From: Hymenobacter roseosalivarius DSM 11622
Lineage (GTDB): Bacteria; Bacteroidota; Bacteroidia; Cytophagales; Hymenobacteraceae
NCBI RefSeq assembly: GCF_900176135.1
Contig: NZ_FWWW01000046.1
Coordinates: 1-64,000 of the forward strand
Length of the DNA: 64,000 nucleotides
Reading direction: 5' to 3'
Shown: piece after piece, positions 26,243-35,463 of the stretch
Layout: each line of letters opens with the position of its first letter
Numbering within the stretch: the stretch's first letter is position 1
The notes under the pieces: model-generated
Seen by the model: the letters and a program-made list of their open reading frames with translations, nothing else
Databases searched by the model: none
What the model was told of the DNA's origin: nothing
Translations under genes and position numbers: made by a program

Positions 26243-27295
26243 TTACCGAACCTGAATCCAGGCCTCGCCCGGCGTATGGGACCGCAATGTGCCAAAGGGT
26301 TGCAAGTCAAGGCCGTACTGGGCAAAAATGCCCCCCACGGCCTCGCGTCCTTCCGGCGCTACGCACACCAGCAAGCCGCCTGACGTTTGCGGGTCGCACA
26401 GCCACTGGCGCTGCTCGTCCGTCACCGGCCCGATTTTGTGGCCGTAGCTGTCCCAGTTGCGGATGGTGCCGCCGGGTACCGCTTTTTGCTGCCGATATTC
26501 CTCTGCTTCCTTCAGCAAAGGCACTTTGTTGAACTCGATTTCGGCCATCAGGTTGCTGCCTTCGCACACTTCGGCGAGGTGCCCGAGCAGGCCAAAACCC
26601 GTAACGTCGGTCATGGCATGCACGGCAGGAAGCTGGCCTAGCTCGTAGCCTATTTTGTTGAGCTGCATCATTTGCTGGGGGGCAATTTGCTCATGCTCGG
26701 GCCGCAGAATAGCGCGTTTTTGCGCCGTTGTCATCATGCCTACACCTAATGGTTTGGTCAGATATAGCTCACAGCCAGCCGTGGCCGTGTCATTGCGCTT
26801 GAGGTTAGCAATAGCGAGCATACCAGTCACCGCCAAGCCAAAAATGGGCTCTGGCGAGTCAATGCTGTGGCCGCCCGCCAACGGAATACCCGCCTCGGCG
26901 CAGATGCTGCGGCTACCCTCAATCACGCGGCGCGCCACCTCAGGGGGCAATTTATCGATGGGCCAGCCCAGCACGGCAATCGCCATAACCGGCCGCCCGC
27001 CCATAGCATACACGTCGCTGATGGCGTTGGCCGAAGCGATGCGCCCAAAGTCGTAGGCATCATCCACGATGGGCATGAAAAAGTCGGTGGTGCTGATGAG
27101 GGCCTGCCCGCCACCGATGTCAAACACGGCGGCATCGTCGCGGGAGCTGTTGCCCACCATTAGCTTATCGTTCTGGGGCTGTGGAATGCTGGTGTGCAGA
27201 ATCTGGTCGAGCACTTTGGGCGCGATTTTGCAGCCGCAGCCCGCCCCGTGGCTGTACTGGGTGAGGCGGATTTGATCGGTTTCTTCGGATGTCAT
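26243..27295 (-). CDS. selD: Selenide, water dikinase
   Basis: A 350-residue SelD that makes selenophosphate from selenide and ATP. The N-terminal glycine-rich motif [14 protein letters not shown] holds Cys20 (catalytic) and Lys23, so this is the Cys rather than selenocysteine form. PurM-like motifs follow ([54 protein letters not shown]). No selA or selB is in the window; the neighbouring selU is the visible user of selenophosphate. Confidence 0.95.
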   Translation of the reverse strand: MTSEETDQIRLTQYSHGAGCGCKIAPKVLDQILHTSIPQPQNDKLMVGNSSRDDAAVFDIGGGQALISTTDFFMPIVDDAYDFGRIASANAISDVYAMGGRPVMAIAVLGWPIDKLPPEVARRVIEGSRSICAEAGIPLAGGHSIDSPEPIFGLAVTGMLAIANLKRNDTATAGCELYLTKPLGVGMMTTAQKRAILRPEHEQIAPQQMMQLNKIGYELGQLPAVHAMTDVTGFGLLGHLAEVCEGSNLMAEIEFNKVPLLKEAEEYRQQKAVPGGTIRNWDSYGHKIGPVTDEQRQWLCDPQTSGGLLVCVAPEGREAVGGIFAQYGLDLQPFGTLRSHTPGEAWIQVR

Positions 27296-27316
27296 ATTGT
27301 TCAGGGTGTGGTTTCT

Positions 27317-27406
27317 CGCAGGGTTACGCAGGGTTAGCGCAGAGTCGCGCAGTGTGCTGACGGTTGAACACTGCGAAATCCTGCGCTAACCCTGCGTAAC
27401 CCTGCG
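27317..27406. repeat. Intercistronic inverted repeat, 26-bp perfect arms
   Basis: Arms 27317-27342 and 27381-27406 are fully complementary, and a second perfect 8-bp stem (27348-27355 with 27368-27375) closes the loop. Each arm contains GCAGGGTTA-type words in tandem. The right arm encodes the last residues and TAG stop of selU, and the element ends before selD. Confidence 0.93.
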
Positions 27407-28435
27407 TGAAATAAATAAAGGTTGCGCCACTGCCCGCACCAGCTCCGCATTTATCACCGGGTCGCAAGTAGCAGATGGTACGCGCACGATGGTGCTGTTG
27501 ATTTTGGTGTTTAATCCGTGGCCGTAGGTTTTGTCATAATACTCGAGCGCGATATCCACCATTTTTTCCATGTCGCCCGCTTCGATGGCCGCCAAGGCTT
27601 CCTTCGTCGCCAAGCCGCCCAGGCGCTTACTGATGCGCTGAATGGCGCCCGCTAACTCGGCGGGGTCTTCGCGACCATACTCAGCGGCTAGCTTGCTGGT
27701 GCGTATTGCGCGTGGAATATCGAGCACGATAAGCGGAGCCAGGCGCATCTGCTCGAAAAGCAGCTTCGGAATCGTAACGCGGCCGATGGCCAGGCTCTCA
27801 TCTTCGAACCATGGCACGGCATTGGGGGGTAAATTTGCTAACTCAAATGCCAGCTCATTCTCGAATTGCTCGGCCGTAGGCTGGGGCGGCAAGCCAATGC
27901 TGCCAAACGACGAGCCTTTGTGTCTGGCCAAACCCTCCAAGTCCACGATAGGCTCACCCCGGCGGGCTAACTCATGCAGTACATCGGTTTTGCCGCTGCC
28001 CGTCAGGCCACCAAGCACGAATAGCGGGCGCGGCTCGGCAAATTGGGCCAGCGCCCACCGGCGGTAGTCTTTGTAGCCCTTATCCAGTAGATAAACTTTG
28101 AAGCCCGCCAGTTCCAGCAGCCACTGTACGGCGCCGCTGCGCATGCCGCCCCGCCAGCAATGCAGGCGCACTTCCTTCTGGGGGGCAATTTTCTGGGCCA
28201 GCTTCACCATCTTACTCATATTCGGCCCAAAGAAATCGAGACCAATATGGATGGCTTTCTCCTGACTGACCTGCTTGTAAGCGGTACCAATGCGGGCCCG
28301 CTCTTCATCCGTAAAGAGTGGCAAGCTCACTGCCCCCGGAATGTGGCCGTGGGCATATTCTACCGGGGCCCGCACATCCAGAATAGGCGCGTCGGGCGGG
28401 CCTTGCAGAAAATCGGAGAGGGAAAGACGAGGCAT
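27386..28435 (-). CDS. selU: tRNA 2-selenouridine synthase
   Basis: A 349-residue protein (also called MnmH/YbbB) that replaces sulfur by selenium in 2-thiouridine at wobble position 34. The N-terminal rhodanese domain carries the active cysteine Cys93 in LHCWRGGMRSGAVQWLLEL, and a P-loop GGLTGSGKT is at 142-150, as in the family. Selenophosphate would come from SelD next door. The final residues RRVTQG and the stop codon lie inside an inverted repeat arm, so the C-terminus has been supplied or altered by that element. Confidence 0.93.
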   Translation of the reverse strand: MPRLSLSDFLQGPPDAPILDVRAPVEYAHGHIPGAVSLPLFTDEERARIGTAYKQVSQEKAIHIGLDFFGPNMSKMVKLAQKIAPQKEVRLHCWRGGMRSGAVQWLLELAGFKVYLLDKGYKDYRRWALAQFAEPRPLFVLGGLTGSGKTDVLHELARRGEPIVDLEGLARHKGSSFGSIGLPPQPTAEQFENELAFELANLPPNAVPWFEDESLAIGRVTIPKLLFEQMRLAPLIVLDIPRAIRTSKLAAEYGREDPAELAGAIQRISKRLGGLATKEALAAIEAGDMEKMVDIALEYYDKTYGHGLNTKINSTIVRVPSATCDPVINAELVRAVAQPLFISRRVTQG

Positions 28436-28445
28436 GTAGTAAAAT

Positions 28446-28557
28446 TTGGTAGAAACGCAGCAGGGGCGCTCGGCTTCGCAGCTCGCGGTGGCATGATAAA
28501 GTAAGCTGGAAGCGCAGGGTCTAACGCCAAAAGCGCTGTAATGCGTTCCTACACCAG
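28446..28557. repeat. Intercistronic imperfect inverted repeat
   Basis: GGTAGAAACGCAG near 28448 pairs imperfectly with GCGTTCCTACACC near 28544, at the pdxJ-selU junction. The right arm overlaps the pdxJ stop codon (28549-28551). The word GGTAGAAACG also occurs in the repeat next to murQ. Confidence 0.6.
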
Positions 28558-29262
28558 TTGCCGCCGATACAGCTGAATCGTGTTTTCTAACCCCAAATAA
28601 AGCGCATCACATACCAGCGCGTGCCCAATGCTCACTTCTTCCAGGCTGGGTAAGTTTTGCTTTAAGTGAGCCAGGTTATTGAGGTCTAAATCGTGGCCGG
28701 CATTCAGGCCAATACCAAGCTCCTGCGCCAGAATAGCCGCCGTACGGTAAGGTGCAATAGCAGCGGCCGGATCGGTGTGATATTGCTGGGCATACGCTTC
28801 TGTATATAGCTCAATGCGGTCGGTGCCGGTACCTACAGCAGCCTTCACCATGGCCGGATTGGGGTCGAGAAAAATAGAAACCCGGCATCCCAACGTCTTC
28901 AGCTCCGTCACGACGCCCAGCAGATAAATCTGATGCTCGATGGTGTCCCAGCCCGCGTTGGAGGTAATAGCATCGGGTGCGTCGGGCACGAGTGTCACCT
29001 GCTCGGGGCGCACTTCCCGCACCAGATTGATGAAATCAGGCGTCGGGTTGCCTTCCACGTTCAACTCGGTGGTCACAATGCTTTTGAGGTCGCGCACGTC
29101 CTGGTAGCGAATGTGACGCTCATCGGGCCGCGGATGCACCGTAATGCCCTGCGCCCCGAATCGCTCACAGTCGCGGGCCACTTGCAGCAGATGGGGGCGG
29201 TTGTGGCCGCGGGCATTCCGCAGGGTAGCGATTTTGTTTATGTTTACGCTTAGTTTTGTCAT
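28549..29262 (-). CDS. pdxJ: Pyridoxine 5'-phosphate synthase
   Basis: A 237-residue TIM-barrel enzyme that condenses 1-deoxyxylulose 5-phosphate with 3-amino-2-oxopropyl phosphate in vitamin B6 synthesis. Motifs include [41 protein letters not shown], and [13 protein letters not shown]. The ATG at 29262 is the family start. pdxA and pdxB are not in the window. Its stop lies in the arm of an inverted repeat before selU. Confidence 0.95.
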   Translation of the reverse strand: MTKLSVNINKIATLRNARGHNRPHLLQVARDCERFGAQGITVHPRPDERHIRYQDVRDLKSIVTTELNVEGNPTPDFINLVREVRPEQVTLVPDAPDAITSNAGWDTIEHQIYLLGVVTELKTLGCRVSIFLDPNPAMVKAAVGTGTDRIELYTEAYAQQYHTDPAAAIAPYRTAAILAQELGIGLNAGHDLDLNNLAHLKQNLPSLEEVSIGHALVCDALYLGLENTIQLYRRQLV

Positions 29263-29403
29263 CTCTTTAGAAAGCGAAAATTGGCTTCTGCTCTGGAGCC
29301 AGCGCACCGCGAAAGTACGCCGGTTTTACGGGACCTTTCTTGGTTCGTTGGCGTGCCGCCCGTTTGTTACAGGCGGCTTTTTTTACTTTAAGATTCCTCT
29401 ACT

Positions 29404-29868
29404 ATGGCCCTGAAAGAAACCATCGACGCCGCTATTAAGCAGGCTATGCTTGCCAGAGATAAAGTGCGCCTCACGGCCCTGCGCAGCATCAAATCTCAAA
29501 TACTGCTGGCTGAAACAGCTGAAGGCTCCCACGGTGCCGCCCTCACCCCCGATGCTGAAATCAAGCTGCTCACCAAAGCTGCCAAGCAGCGCCGCGAAGC
29601 CGCCGAAACCTACCAGAAGCAGTTCCGCTCCGACCTCGAAGAGATTGAGCTGGCTGAGCTCGCAATTATTGAGGAATACTTACCTCAGCAACTCTCCGAA
29701 GCTGATTTGGTTGAGCGCATCGTCGATATTATCCAGCGGACAGGTGCTACCGGCCCTTCTGACCTGGGCAAAGTAATGGGCGTTGCGGCCCGCGAGCTAA
29801 GCGGCCAAGCCGACGGCCGGATGATTTCGCAGGTTGTAAATCACTTGTTGAATAACACGAACGTGTAG
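29404..29868 (+). CDS. GatB/YqeY-domain protein
   Basis: A 154-residue helical protein matching YqeY (MALKETIDAAIKQAMLARDKVRLTALRSI, KLLTKAAKQRREAAETY, PQQLSEADL, ATGPSDLGKVMGVAARELSGQADGRMISQVV). The family resembles the tail domain of the GatB amidotransferase and probably touches tRNA, but its role is not established. It heads the rightward run and is followed by a perfect inverted repeat starting 9 bases after its stop. Confidence 0.9.
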   Translation: MALKETIDAAIKQAMLARDKVRLTALRSIKSQILLAETAEGSHGAALTPDAEIKLLTKAAKQRREAAETYQKQFRSDLEEIELAELAIIEEYLPQQLSEADLVERIVDIIQRTGATGPSDLGKVMGVAARELSGQADGRMISQVVNHLLNNTNV

Positions 29869-29876
29869 TTTTTGAG

Positions 29877-29929
29877 GAGCCAGTAGACCGTCATGCTGAG
29901 CTTGTCAAAGCATGACGGTCTACTGGCTC
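29877..29929. repeat. Intercistronic inverted repeat, 20-bp perfect arms
   Basis: Arms 29877-29896 and 29910-29929 pair fully around a 13-base loop (TGAGCTTGTCAAA). It sits between yqeY-like and cvpA, both read rightward. No T-run follows, so it is not a classic terminator. Confidence 0.93.
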
Positions 29930-29953
29930 TCAACTCCTAGCTCCTCCAAAACA

Positions 29954-30475
29954 ATGTCCGGGTTCGACCTCTTTCTGCTTTTGGTGGTGGGCGTGGGTGC
30001 CGTGAAAGGGTTTCGGCGGGGCTTGGTGCTGGAAGTCGCGTCGCTGTTGGCCTTCGTGCTGGGCGTGGTAGGTGGGCTGAGTCTGCTCAATGATGCCATT
30101 CCGCTGGTGCGGCATTATGTGGGCGAGGCCTTCGGCTTGCTGCCCATCGTGTCGTTTCTGCTGGTGTGCGCGCTCATTGCCTGGGGAGTTCATCTATTAG
30201 GCAGCTTCGTGAAGAGCGCTGTGCATCTTACCCCGCTGGGTCTGCTCGACAACTTGCTGGGCGGCGCGGCCGGGGCCTTAAAGTGGATATTGGGCTTAAG
30301 TCTGCTTTTGCACGGCTTAGGCTTGGCTGGTGTAAAGCTACTCTCGCCCGCCCTGACCGGTGACTCGCAGGTGCTGCCTCTGGTGCGACAGGCGACTCCG
30401 GTGGCTTTGGAGGTTGTAGGTTTCGTGATGCCGTTCGCTAGCACACTCCTCACCCGCCTGCGGGGGGTATTTTAA
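29954..30475 (+). CDS. CvpA-family membrane protein
   Basis: A 173-residue protein with four membrane spans and the CvpA start FDLFLLLVVGVGAVKGFRRGLVLEVASLL, where the Gly/Arg motif after the first span is diagnostic. CvpA is linked to colicin V production and purF control in E. coli and to envelope stress; its role here is open. The ATG at 29954 is preferred to an upstream start lying inside the inverted repeat. Confidence 0.85.
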   Translation: MSGFDLFLLLVVGVGAVKGFRRGLVLEVASLLAFVLGVVGGLSLLNDAIPLVRHYVGEAFGLLPIVSFLLVCALIAWGVHLLGSFVKSAVHLTPLGLLDNLLGGAAGALKWILGLSLLLHGLGLAGVKLLSPALTGDSQVLPLVRQATPVALEVVGFVMPFASTLLTRLRGVF

Positions 30476-30479
30476 AACG

Positions 30480-30569
30480 AATGGCTATATGGTTGCAGGT
30501 TAAACGACTGGTCGTTCTATCAGTGCTAGTCAAACAACCAGCCATATAACCTGCAACCATATAGCCATT
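30480..30569. repeat. Intercistronic inverted repeat, 23-bp perfect arms
   Basis: Arms 30480-30502 and 30547-30569 (each with GGCTATATGGTTGCAGG or its complement) pair fully around a 44-base loop. The element begins 4 bases after the cvpA stop and ends 6 bases before the GTG start of pabA. Confidence 0.93.
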
Positions 30570-30575
30570 TAACCG

Positions 30576-31196
30576 GTGCGGCTTCTTCTGCTCGACAACT
30601 TCGATTCCTTCACCTACAACCTGCTGGACTACTTTCAGCAGTTGAAGGTGCAGGTACAGGTCGTGCGCAACGATGTGCCTTTGGCGGCTATTGAAGCACT
30701 CGAATTCGATGGCATCGTATTGTCGCCGGGGCCAGGTACACCGGCCAGAGCGGGAGTGATGCCCGAAGTAATACAAGCGTATCATCAGCGGGTACCGATG
30801 CTGGGCGTGTGCTTAGGCCATCAGGCGCTGGGCGAATTTTTTGGGGCAAAACTGCAGCGCGCCGCGCAGCCCATGCACGGCAAGGTTTCGGAAATCGAAA
30901 TTGCCCCCCAGGAGCCTTTATTTCAAAATTTGCCCCCCAGACTGCTAGTCACGCGCTACCACTCCTTAATAATCAGCGCCTTGCCCGAAACGCTGGTGCC
31001 GCTGGCCCGCACTACGGATTCAACTCAGGAAATAATGGCCGTGCGCCACCACTTATTACCGCTCTACGGCGTACAGTTTCATCCCGAAGCACTGCTGACG
31101 AGCCATGGCTTGGCCTTGCTCGGCAATTGGGCCAAGTGTTGTATCATTGCAAAGGACGCTCGGTCGGCACCCGCCGCGCCCGCGTCCGCCCGCTGA
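30576..31196 (+). CDS. pabA: Anthranilate/aminodeoxychorismate synthase glutamine amidotransferase subunit
   Basis: A 206-residue class I glutamine amidotransferase of the PabA/TrpG kind. It has LLLLDNFDSFTYNLLDYFQQL at the start, the oxyanion motif SPGPGTP, the nucleophile Cys79 in MLGVCLGHQALGEFFG, and the His-Glu pair in QFHPEALLTSHG. It would pass ammonia to a chorismate-using partner (PabB or TrpE), which is not in the window. The start is GTG, directly after an inverted repeat arm. The last 15 residues are Ala/Pro-rich. It could serve tryptophan, folate or both. Confidence 0.88.
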   Translation: MRLLLLDNFDSFTYNLLDYFQQLKVQVQVVRNDVPLAAIEALEFDGIVLSPGPGTPARAGVMPEVIQAYHQRVPMLGVCLGHQALGEFFGAKLQRAAQPMHGKVSEIEIAPQEPLFQNLPPRLLVTRYHSLIISALPETLVPLARTTDSTQEIMAVRHHLLPLYGVQFHPEALLTSHGLALLGNWAKCCIIAKDARSAPAAPASAR

Positions 31197-31208
31197 GAAG
31201 CTGAGACG

Positions 31209-31997
31209 ATGGAATTGCAGATTAAGGAAAAGAATGGATTTCAGTACGTGGAGGAAGGCACCGGTGAGGTACTCCTGCTCCTGCACGGCTTGTTTGGCGC
31301 CCTGAGCAACTGGCAGGACGTCATAAGTGATTTCGCGCGCGACTACCGCGTTATCATCCCGATGCTGCCGATTTATGAAATGCCCCTGACCAAGGCAGGC
31401 GTGCCCGGTTTGGTAGGATATGTAGAGGAATTTGTAGCCGAAATGGCTTTGCAACAGCCTTTTACCCTGCTCGGTAACTCGTTGGGCGGGCACGTAGCGC
31501 TGGTGTATACCCTGCACAACCCGCAGCAGGTGCAGCGCCTGGTGCTCACCGGCAGCAGTGGCTTGTTCGAAGACTCAATGGGCAGCTCTTTTCCGAAGCG
31601 GGGCAACTATGGCTTCGTGCAGCAGCGGGTAGCTTACACGTTTTACGATCCTTCGTTAGCGACCAAAGACCTGGTAGATGAGGTGTTCAACGTTACGAAC
31701 TCAAACATCAAAGTTCTGCGGATCATTAATATAGCTCGCTCAGCGCAGCGCCATAATTTAGCGAAAGACCTGGGCCGTATTCAGGTGCCAACGCTTTTGG
31801 TATGGGGGCTGAATGACACGATTACCCCGCCGATAGTAGCTCACGAGTTTCATCGCCTCATCGCCAACTCCGAGCTGCATTTTCTGGACCATTGTTGTCA
31901 TGCGCCCATGATGGAGCGCCCCGAGGCGTTTAATGCCCGGCTCCGTCAGTTTCTGCATAGCACTAGGCGTCAGTCAGTCGTTAATTCCTTATCATAG
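31209..31997 (+). CDS. Alpha/beta hydrolase
   Basis: A 262-residue cytoplasmic hydrolase with LLLLHGLFGALSNW (oxyanion loop), Ser91 in LLGNSLGGHVALVY, the acid in VWGLNDTITPP, and the His region DHCCHAPMMERPEAFN. It starts 12 bases after pabA, so they may share a message. Substrate unknown; it resembles haloperoxidase/esterase-like members. Confidence 0.82.
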   Translation: MELQIKEKNGFQYVEEGTGEVLLLLHGLFGALSNWQDVISDFARDYRVIIPMLPIYEMPLTKAGVPGLVGYVEEFVAEMALQQPFTLLGNSLGGHVALVYTLHNPQQVQRLVLTGSSGLFEDSMGSSFPKRGNYGFVQQRVAYTFYDPSLATKDLVDEVFNVTNSNIKVLRIINIARSAQRHNLAKDLGRIQVPTLLVWGLNDTITPPIVAHEFHRLIANSELHFLDHCCHAPMMERPEAFNARLRQFLHSTRRQSVVNSLS

Positions 31998-32130
31998 AAG
32001 GCAAACTGCTTTTCTGATCACAAGCCAGAGTCGGCTCACCTAAACAAAGTTTGCTTCTTGGCGCTTGTTTGCCTTTTGGTTCGTAGCTTATCCACGTTTA
32101 CTTCCGTTTCTCAGCCTACACATGCATTCT

Positions 32131-32799
32131 ATGCTTGCCGAAGAATTGCTCAACCATTTGATTCCGGCGCTACAGGTGACGGATTCGACCGGGAAGGCTG
32201 CCAAATGGCTGGAGGAGTTTCACGTGGGCCAGTTGCCCGTCGTCGATAACCGTCAGTACCGCGGTCTTATTACCGAATCTGATCTGCTGGACTACGACCA
32301 GACGGAGGAATTGCTCAGCCAACTAACGCTGGGCTACGCCGACGTACATGTGCAGCACGATCAACATTTCTACAGCATCATGGAAATAGCTATTCAGAAT
32401 AAAATTCAGCTGGTTCCCGTCCTCGACGAGCAGCGTGAATACATGGGTGTAGTGACGGTAGGCGATACGTTGGCCGCGCTGGGCCAAATGCCTATCGCCG
32501 TAGGCCAGGGGGGTATTTTAGTGCTTTCGATGGATGAGCGCGATTATTCTCTCACCCAGATCAGCCGGTATGTAGAGGAGAATAACGCCAAAATTCTAAG
32601 CGCCCACGTCGCGCAGGATGAAAGCGACCCCTATAAAATTCGGTTGACGCTGAAGCTCAATACTCCTTCGCTTACCCGTATCGTGGCTACATTGGAGCGG
32701 TTTGGTTACGTTATCACCGCTCAGTTTAGCGGAGCCAGCGAGGTAGGCGAAGGTGAGCAAGACCGCTACGATGCTCTCTTGAAATACTTGAGCCTTTAA
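32131..32799 (+). CDS. CBS-domain protein
   Basis: A 222-residue soluble protein with a CBS pair (IPALQVTDSTGKAAKWLEEF, GQLPVVDNRQYRGLITESDLL; then MEIAIQNKIQLVPVLDEQREYMGVVTVGDTL) and a C-terminal ACT-like or unknown tail (LVLSMDERDYSLTQISRYVEENNAKILSAHV). CBS domains bind adenosyl ligands. ATG at 32131 begins the family motif MLAEELLN; a start 9 bases upstream is possible. In Cytophagales it lies ahead of nadK and the barrel genes, as here. Confidence 0.82.
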   Translation: MLAEELLNHLIPALQVTDSTGKAAKWLEEFHVGQLPVVDNRQYRGLITESDLLDYDQTEELLSQLTLGYADVHVQHDQHFYSIMEIAIQNKIQLVPVLDEQREYMGVVTVGDTLAALGQMPIAVGQGGILVLSMDERDYSLTQISRYVEENNAKILSAHVAQDESDPYKIRLTLKLNTPSLTRIVATLERFGYVITAQFSGASEVGEGEQDRYDALLKYLSL

Positions 32800-32923
32800 G
32801 CGCTGACAAGTTATTTGGTAGCAATAATTCCTTGAAGGAAAGAGAATTGAATGCGCAGAGAATGATAGGTCAGCAGTTAATTACTGCAGGATCAAGCCTA
32901 TTCCTGACCTTGCGGAACGAGAA

Positions 32924-34402
32924 TTGCGCGCCGCCCGGTTCTCCATTTCTACTGTTACGTACTTGAATCTGCTCGTCTGTTTACTTTCCCTACTGTTGGG
33001 CAGCAGTACTTTGCCCCCCAGGCCGGTTCCTGATTCTCTAAGACGCGCTCCAGCTGATAGTTTGCTGCAGGCGCAATGTCCGCAATACGCGGTTGTGCGC
33101 GTCAGCACTATCTTATTTGCGGGCAATGAGGTTACCAAGGAAGTCGTATTGCGAGCTGAACTGGACTTCCACGAAGGAGATACGCTGCACGCTGCTACGT
33201 TGGCCGCTCGTCTGGAAGGTAACCGCCTGCGGCTGTTCAACCTACGGCTCTTCCACAGCGTCACGCAGCAAACTGTTTGTCGCGACGGCGAAATCACTGT
33301 GCTGTTTGCGGTGCAGGAGCGGTGGTACACCTTTCCTATCCCAACGCTTTCGTTTGCCGAGCGCAATTTCAACGCTTGGCTCGACCGCCCCGACCGTTGG
33401 CGCCGGGTCAACTACGGGCTGTATGTTGTGCGCAAGAACTTCCGGGGCCGCAATGAGGAAGTGCGGGCTAATGTACAGCTAGGATTCAACCGCCGCTACG
33501 AGTTGTTTTACGAAGCGCCGGGCTACGGCCCGCGCCGTCGTATTGGCTTTGGCGCGGGCATCTCCTCTGCCCGTAGCCGCGCCCTCGACTATGCCACCCT
33601 TCGCGACCGGCTCGTCACGCTTCGCCCCGAAGATGGCTATCCACTGATGCGCCAGTATGGCTCGCTGGGGCTACGCTGGCGCCAATCAGTGCAGCGTTTC
33701 TCCGCATTGGATGTAGCTTATTATAAAGAGCAGGTTTCGGACTCAATTATTAAGCTCAATCCCGCGTATTTTCTGAATGGTTCACGACGTGAGTATCTGG
33801 AGCTTAAAATCACCAGTACCTTAAATCAGCGCAATACATTTGCCTATCCCCTCACTGGCCGGTTTGCCCAGGCGGCCTTATCACATCGGATTTTCCTGAC
33901 ACCTGGTAACGCTGATATTACTACTCTGCTAGGGCGCTATGCTCAATATTTCGCGCTGGGGGGCAATTTCTACTACAATTTCAGTGTGCAGGCTCAACTG
34001 CGACTAGCCCAACGCGTGGGGTACGCTGATAATAGAGCCCTTGGCTACGATGCGCATGTGCGGGGCTATGATGCCTACGTCGTTGATGGCCGTCACTATG
34101 GATTAGCGCGGCAAAGTGTATCGTATCGGCTTCTCGATGCCGGCAAAATCAAACTGCAGGGCATAGCCAATTCCAAGATAAACAGCTTACCCTTGGTTAT
34201 TTATTTGAATACCTTTACCGATGCCGGGTACGTGTTGGCTCGTACAACTATCCCTAGAAACAGATTACCTGACCAACTATTGGGGGCCGCCGGGGTAGGT
34301 TTGCATTTCGTCACCTACTACGACCGGGTCTTAACGGTGGAGTACACCCGCAATGGCCGAGGGGAAGGTGGGTTCTTCTTTCGCACCGATTTTCCTATCT
34401 AA
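32924..34402 (+). CDS. BamA/TamA-like surface-antigen barrel protein
   Basis: A 492-residue exported protein. After a signal peptide, one POTRA-like unit (VVRVSTILFAGNEVTKEVVLRAELDF, RLEGNRLRLFNLRLFHSVT) is followed by a beta barrel with many alternating strands and a conserved end region (TVEYTRNGRGEGGFFFRTDF), ending in Phe-Pro-Ile. It resembles the BamA superfamily but has fewer POTRA units than true BamA. The start is TTG at 32924. The role is unknown; it may insert or export specific proteins. It sits between the CBS gene and nadK. Confidence 0.75.
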   Translation: MRAARFSISTVTYLNLLVCLLSLLLGSSTLPPRPVPDSLRRAPADSLLQAQCPQYAVVRVSTILFAGNEVTKEVVLRAELDFHEGDTLHAATLAARLEGNRLRLFNLRLFHSVTQQTVCRDGEITVLFAVQERWYTFPIPTLSFAERNFNAWLDRPDRWRRVNYGLYVVRKNFRGRNEEVRANVQLGFNRRYELFYEAPGYGPRRRIGFGAGISSARSRALDYATLRDRLVTLRPEDGYPLMRQYGSLGLRWRQSVQRFSALDVAYYKEQVSDSIIKLNPAYFLNGSRREYLELKITSTLNQRNTFAYPLTGRFAQAALSHRIFLTPGNADITTLLGRYAQYFALGGNFYYNFSVQAQLRLAQRVGYADNRALGYDAHVRGYDAYVVDGRHYGLARQSVSYRLLDAGKIKLQGIANSKINSLPLVIYLNTFTDAGYVLARTTIPRNRLPDQLLGAAGVGLHFVTYYDRVLTVEYTRNGRGEGGFFFRTDFPI

Positions 34403-34441
34403 ACTTTATCCCAACGGTTTACCGCAGGTTACTCTTTTGTT

Positions 34442-35335
34442 ATGAAAATCGCCATAATTGGTAAGCCCCTCGACGATTCTACCTTACCTTTCGTTCAGGC
34501 ATTGCTGGATAATCTGGTAGATCGTCAGACTGAAATTCTTATTGCCGAGTCATTCCACTCATCTCTCTCTTCCCGGCTTCACTTAACTGATGAAATCACG
34601 GTTTTTCAACGTGGTGATTCTTTACGAAACGTACAATTTATCCTGAGCATTGGTGGCGACGGGACTTTGTTGGATACAGTAACCTATGTAGGAAGCCTGC
34701 AAATCCCAATTCTAGGTATCAATACTGGTCGGCTTGGTTTCTTAGCTACTATCACCCCAGAGCACATAGCGCAAGCCATAGATGCCTTATATAAAGGACA
34801 TTTCGTAATTGAGGAACGAAGTTTGATCCGCGTAGAAACTGATCCAGAGGTTTTTGGGAATATCAATTTCGGTCTCAATGAATTCTCTATTCTTAAGCGT
34901 GATACTTCGTCTATGATTGTGGTGCATACCTATATCGACGGTGAATATTTGAATTCTTATTGGGCAGACGGCCTGATTGTAGCTACTCCTACTGGCTCTA
35001 CTGGCTATTCCTTGAGCTGTGGAGGACCCGTAATGTTGCCGCAAACTAATAATTTTATTATTGCACCCGTGTGTCCGCACAACCTTAATGTGCGGCCTCT
35101 TATCGTGTCAGATCGTAGCGTGATTTCCTTCGAAATAGAGGGTAGAAGCAATAATTTTCTGCTTTCGCTCGACTCCCGCTCAGTTCCGGTAGAGGCCAAC
35201 GTGCAGATTGCTGTGCGACGTGAAAACTTTGGGGCACGCCTGGTAAAATTGAATCACGTTAATTTTCTGACCACCTTGCGCAGCAAGTTGAATTGGGGTC
35301 TGGATCGGCGCAACCCCGCTGGTACACCCGTATAA
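34442..35335 (+). CDS. nadK: NAD kinase
   Basis: A 297-residue ATP-NAD kinase making NADP. Diagnostic are the GGDGT motif (LSIGGDGTLLDTVTYVG), GINTGRLGFLATI, FGLNEFSILKRDTSSM, and YWADGLIVATPTGSTGYSLSCGGPVMLP. It is the usual length. It begins 40 bases after the barrel gene and is the last gene before a -7 box, so it may belong to the preceding unit. Confidence 0.95.
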   Translation: MKIAIIGKPLDDSTLPFVQALLDNLVDRQTEILIAESFHSSLSSRLHLTDEITVFQRGDSLRNVQFILSIGGDGTLLDTVTYVGSLQIPILGINTGRLGFLATITPEHIAQAIDALYKGHFVIEERSLIRVETDPEVFGNINFGLNEFSILKRDTSSMIVVHTYIDGEYLNSYWADGLIVATPTGSTGYSLSCGGPVMLPQTNNFIIAPVCPHNLNVRPLIVSDRSVISFEIEGRSNNFLLSLDSRSVPVEANVQIAVRRENFGARLVKLNHVNFLTTLRSKLNWGLDRRNPAGTPV

Positions 35336-35383
35336 ATGAAAGGCTATTTGTAATATTTGTTTTTTAAAGTTCCTTACAAACCC

Positions 35384-35391
35384 TACTTTTG
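35384..35391 (+). promoter_or_regulatory. -7 box (TACTTTTG)
   Basis: TACTTTTG matches TAnnTTTG, upstream of the barrel gene starting at 35464. TTTT at 35361-35364, 19 bases before, could serve as a degenerate -33 box. Leader about 70 bases. Confidence 0.45.
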
Positions 35392-35463
35392 TCGCTGACA
35401 GCTAATGTGCCTACCGGTTACCTTGCTCCCTCAAAATCTGATATTTCTAACCCTGGCTTGATT

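Noticed and set aside
31998-32075. Inverted words AAGGCAAAC/GTTTGCCTT after the hydrolase stop as a ninth intercistronic repeat
   Set aside because: Only 9 bp of pairing across a 60-base loop, which can occur by chance in a gap of this size.
35389-35463. TTG-started N-terminal extension of the first DUF6089-like gene
   Set aside because: It would place 25 unrelated residues ahead of a clear signal peptide, and the TTG is part of the -7 box.
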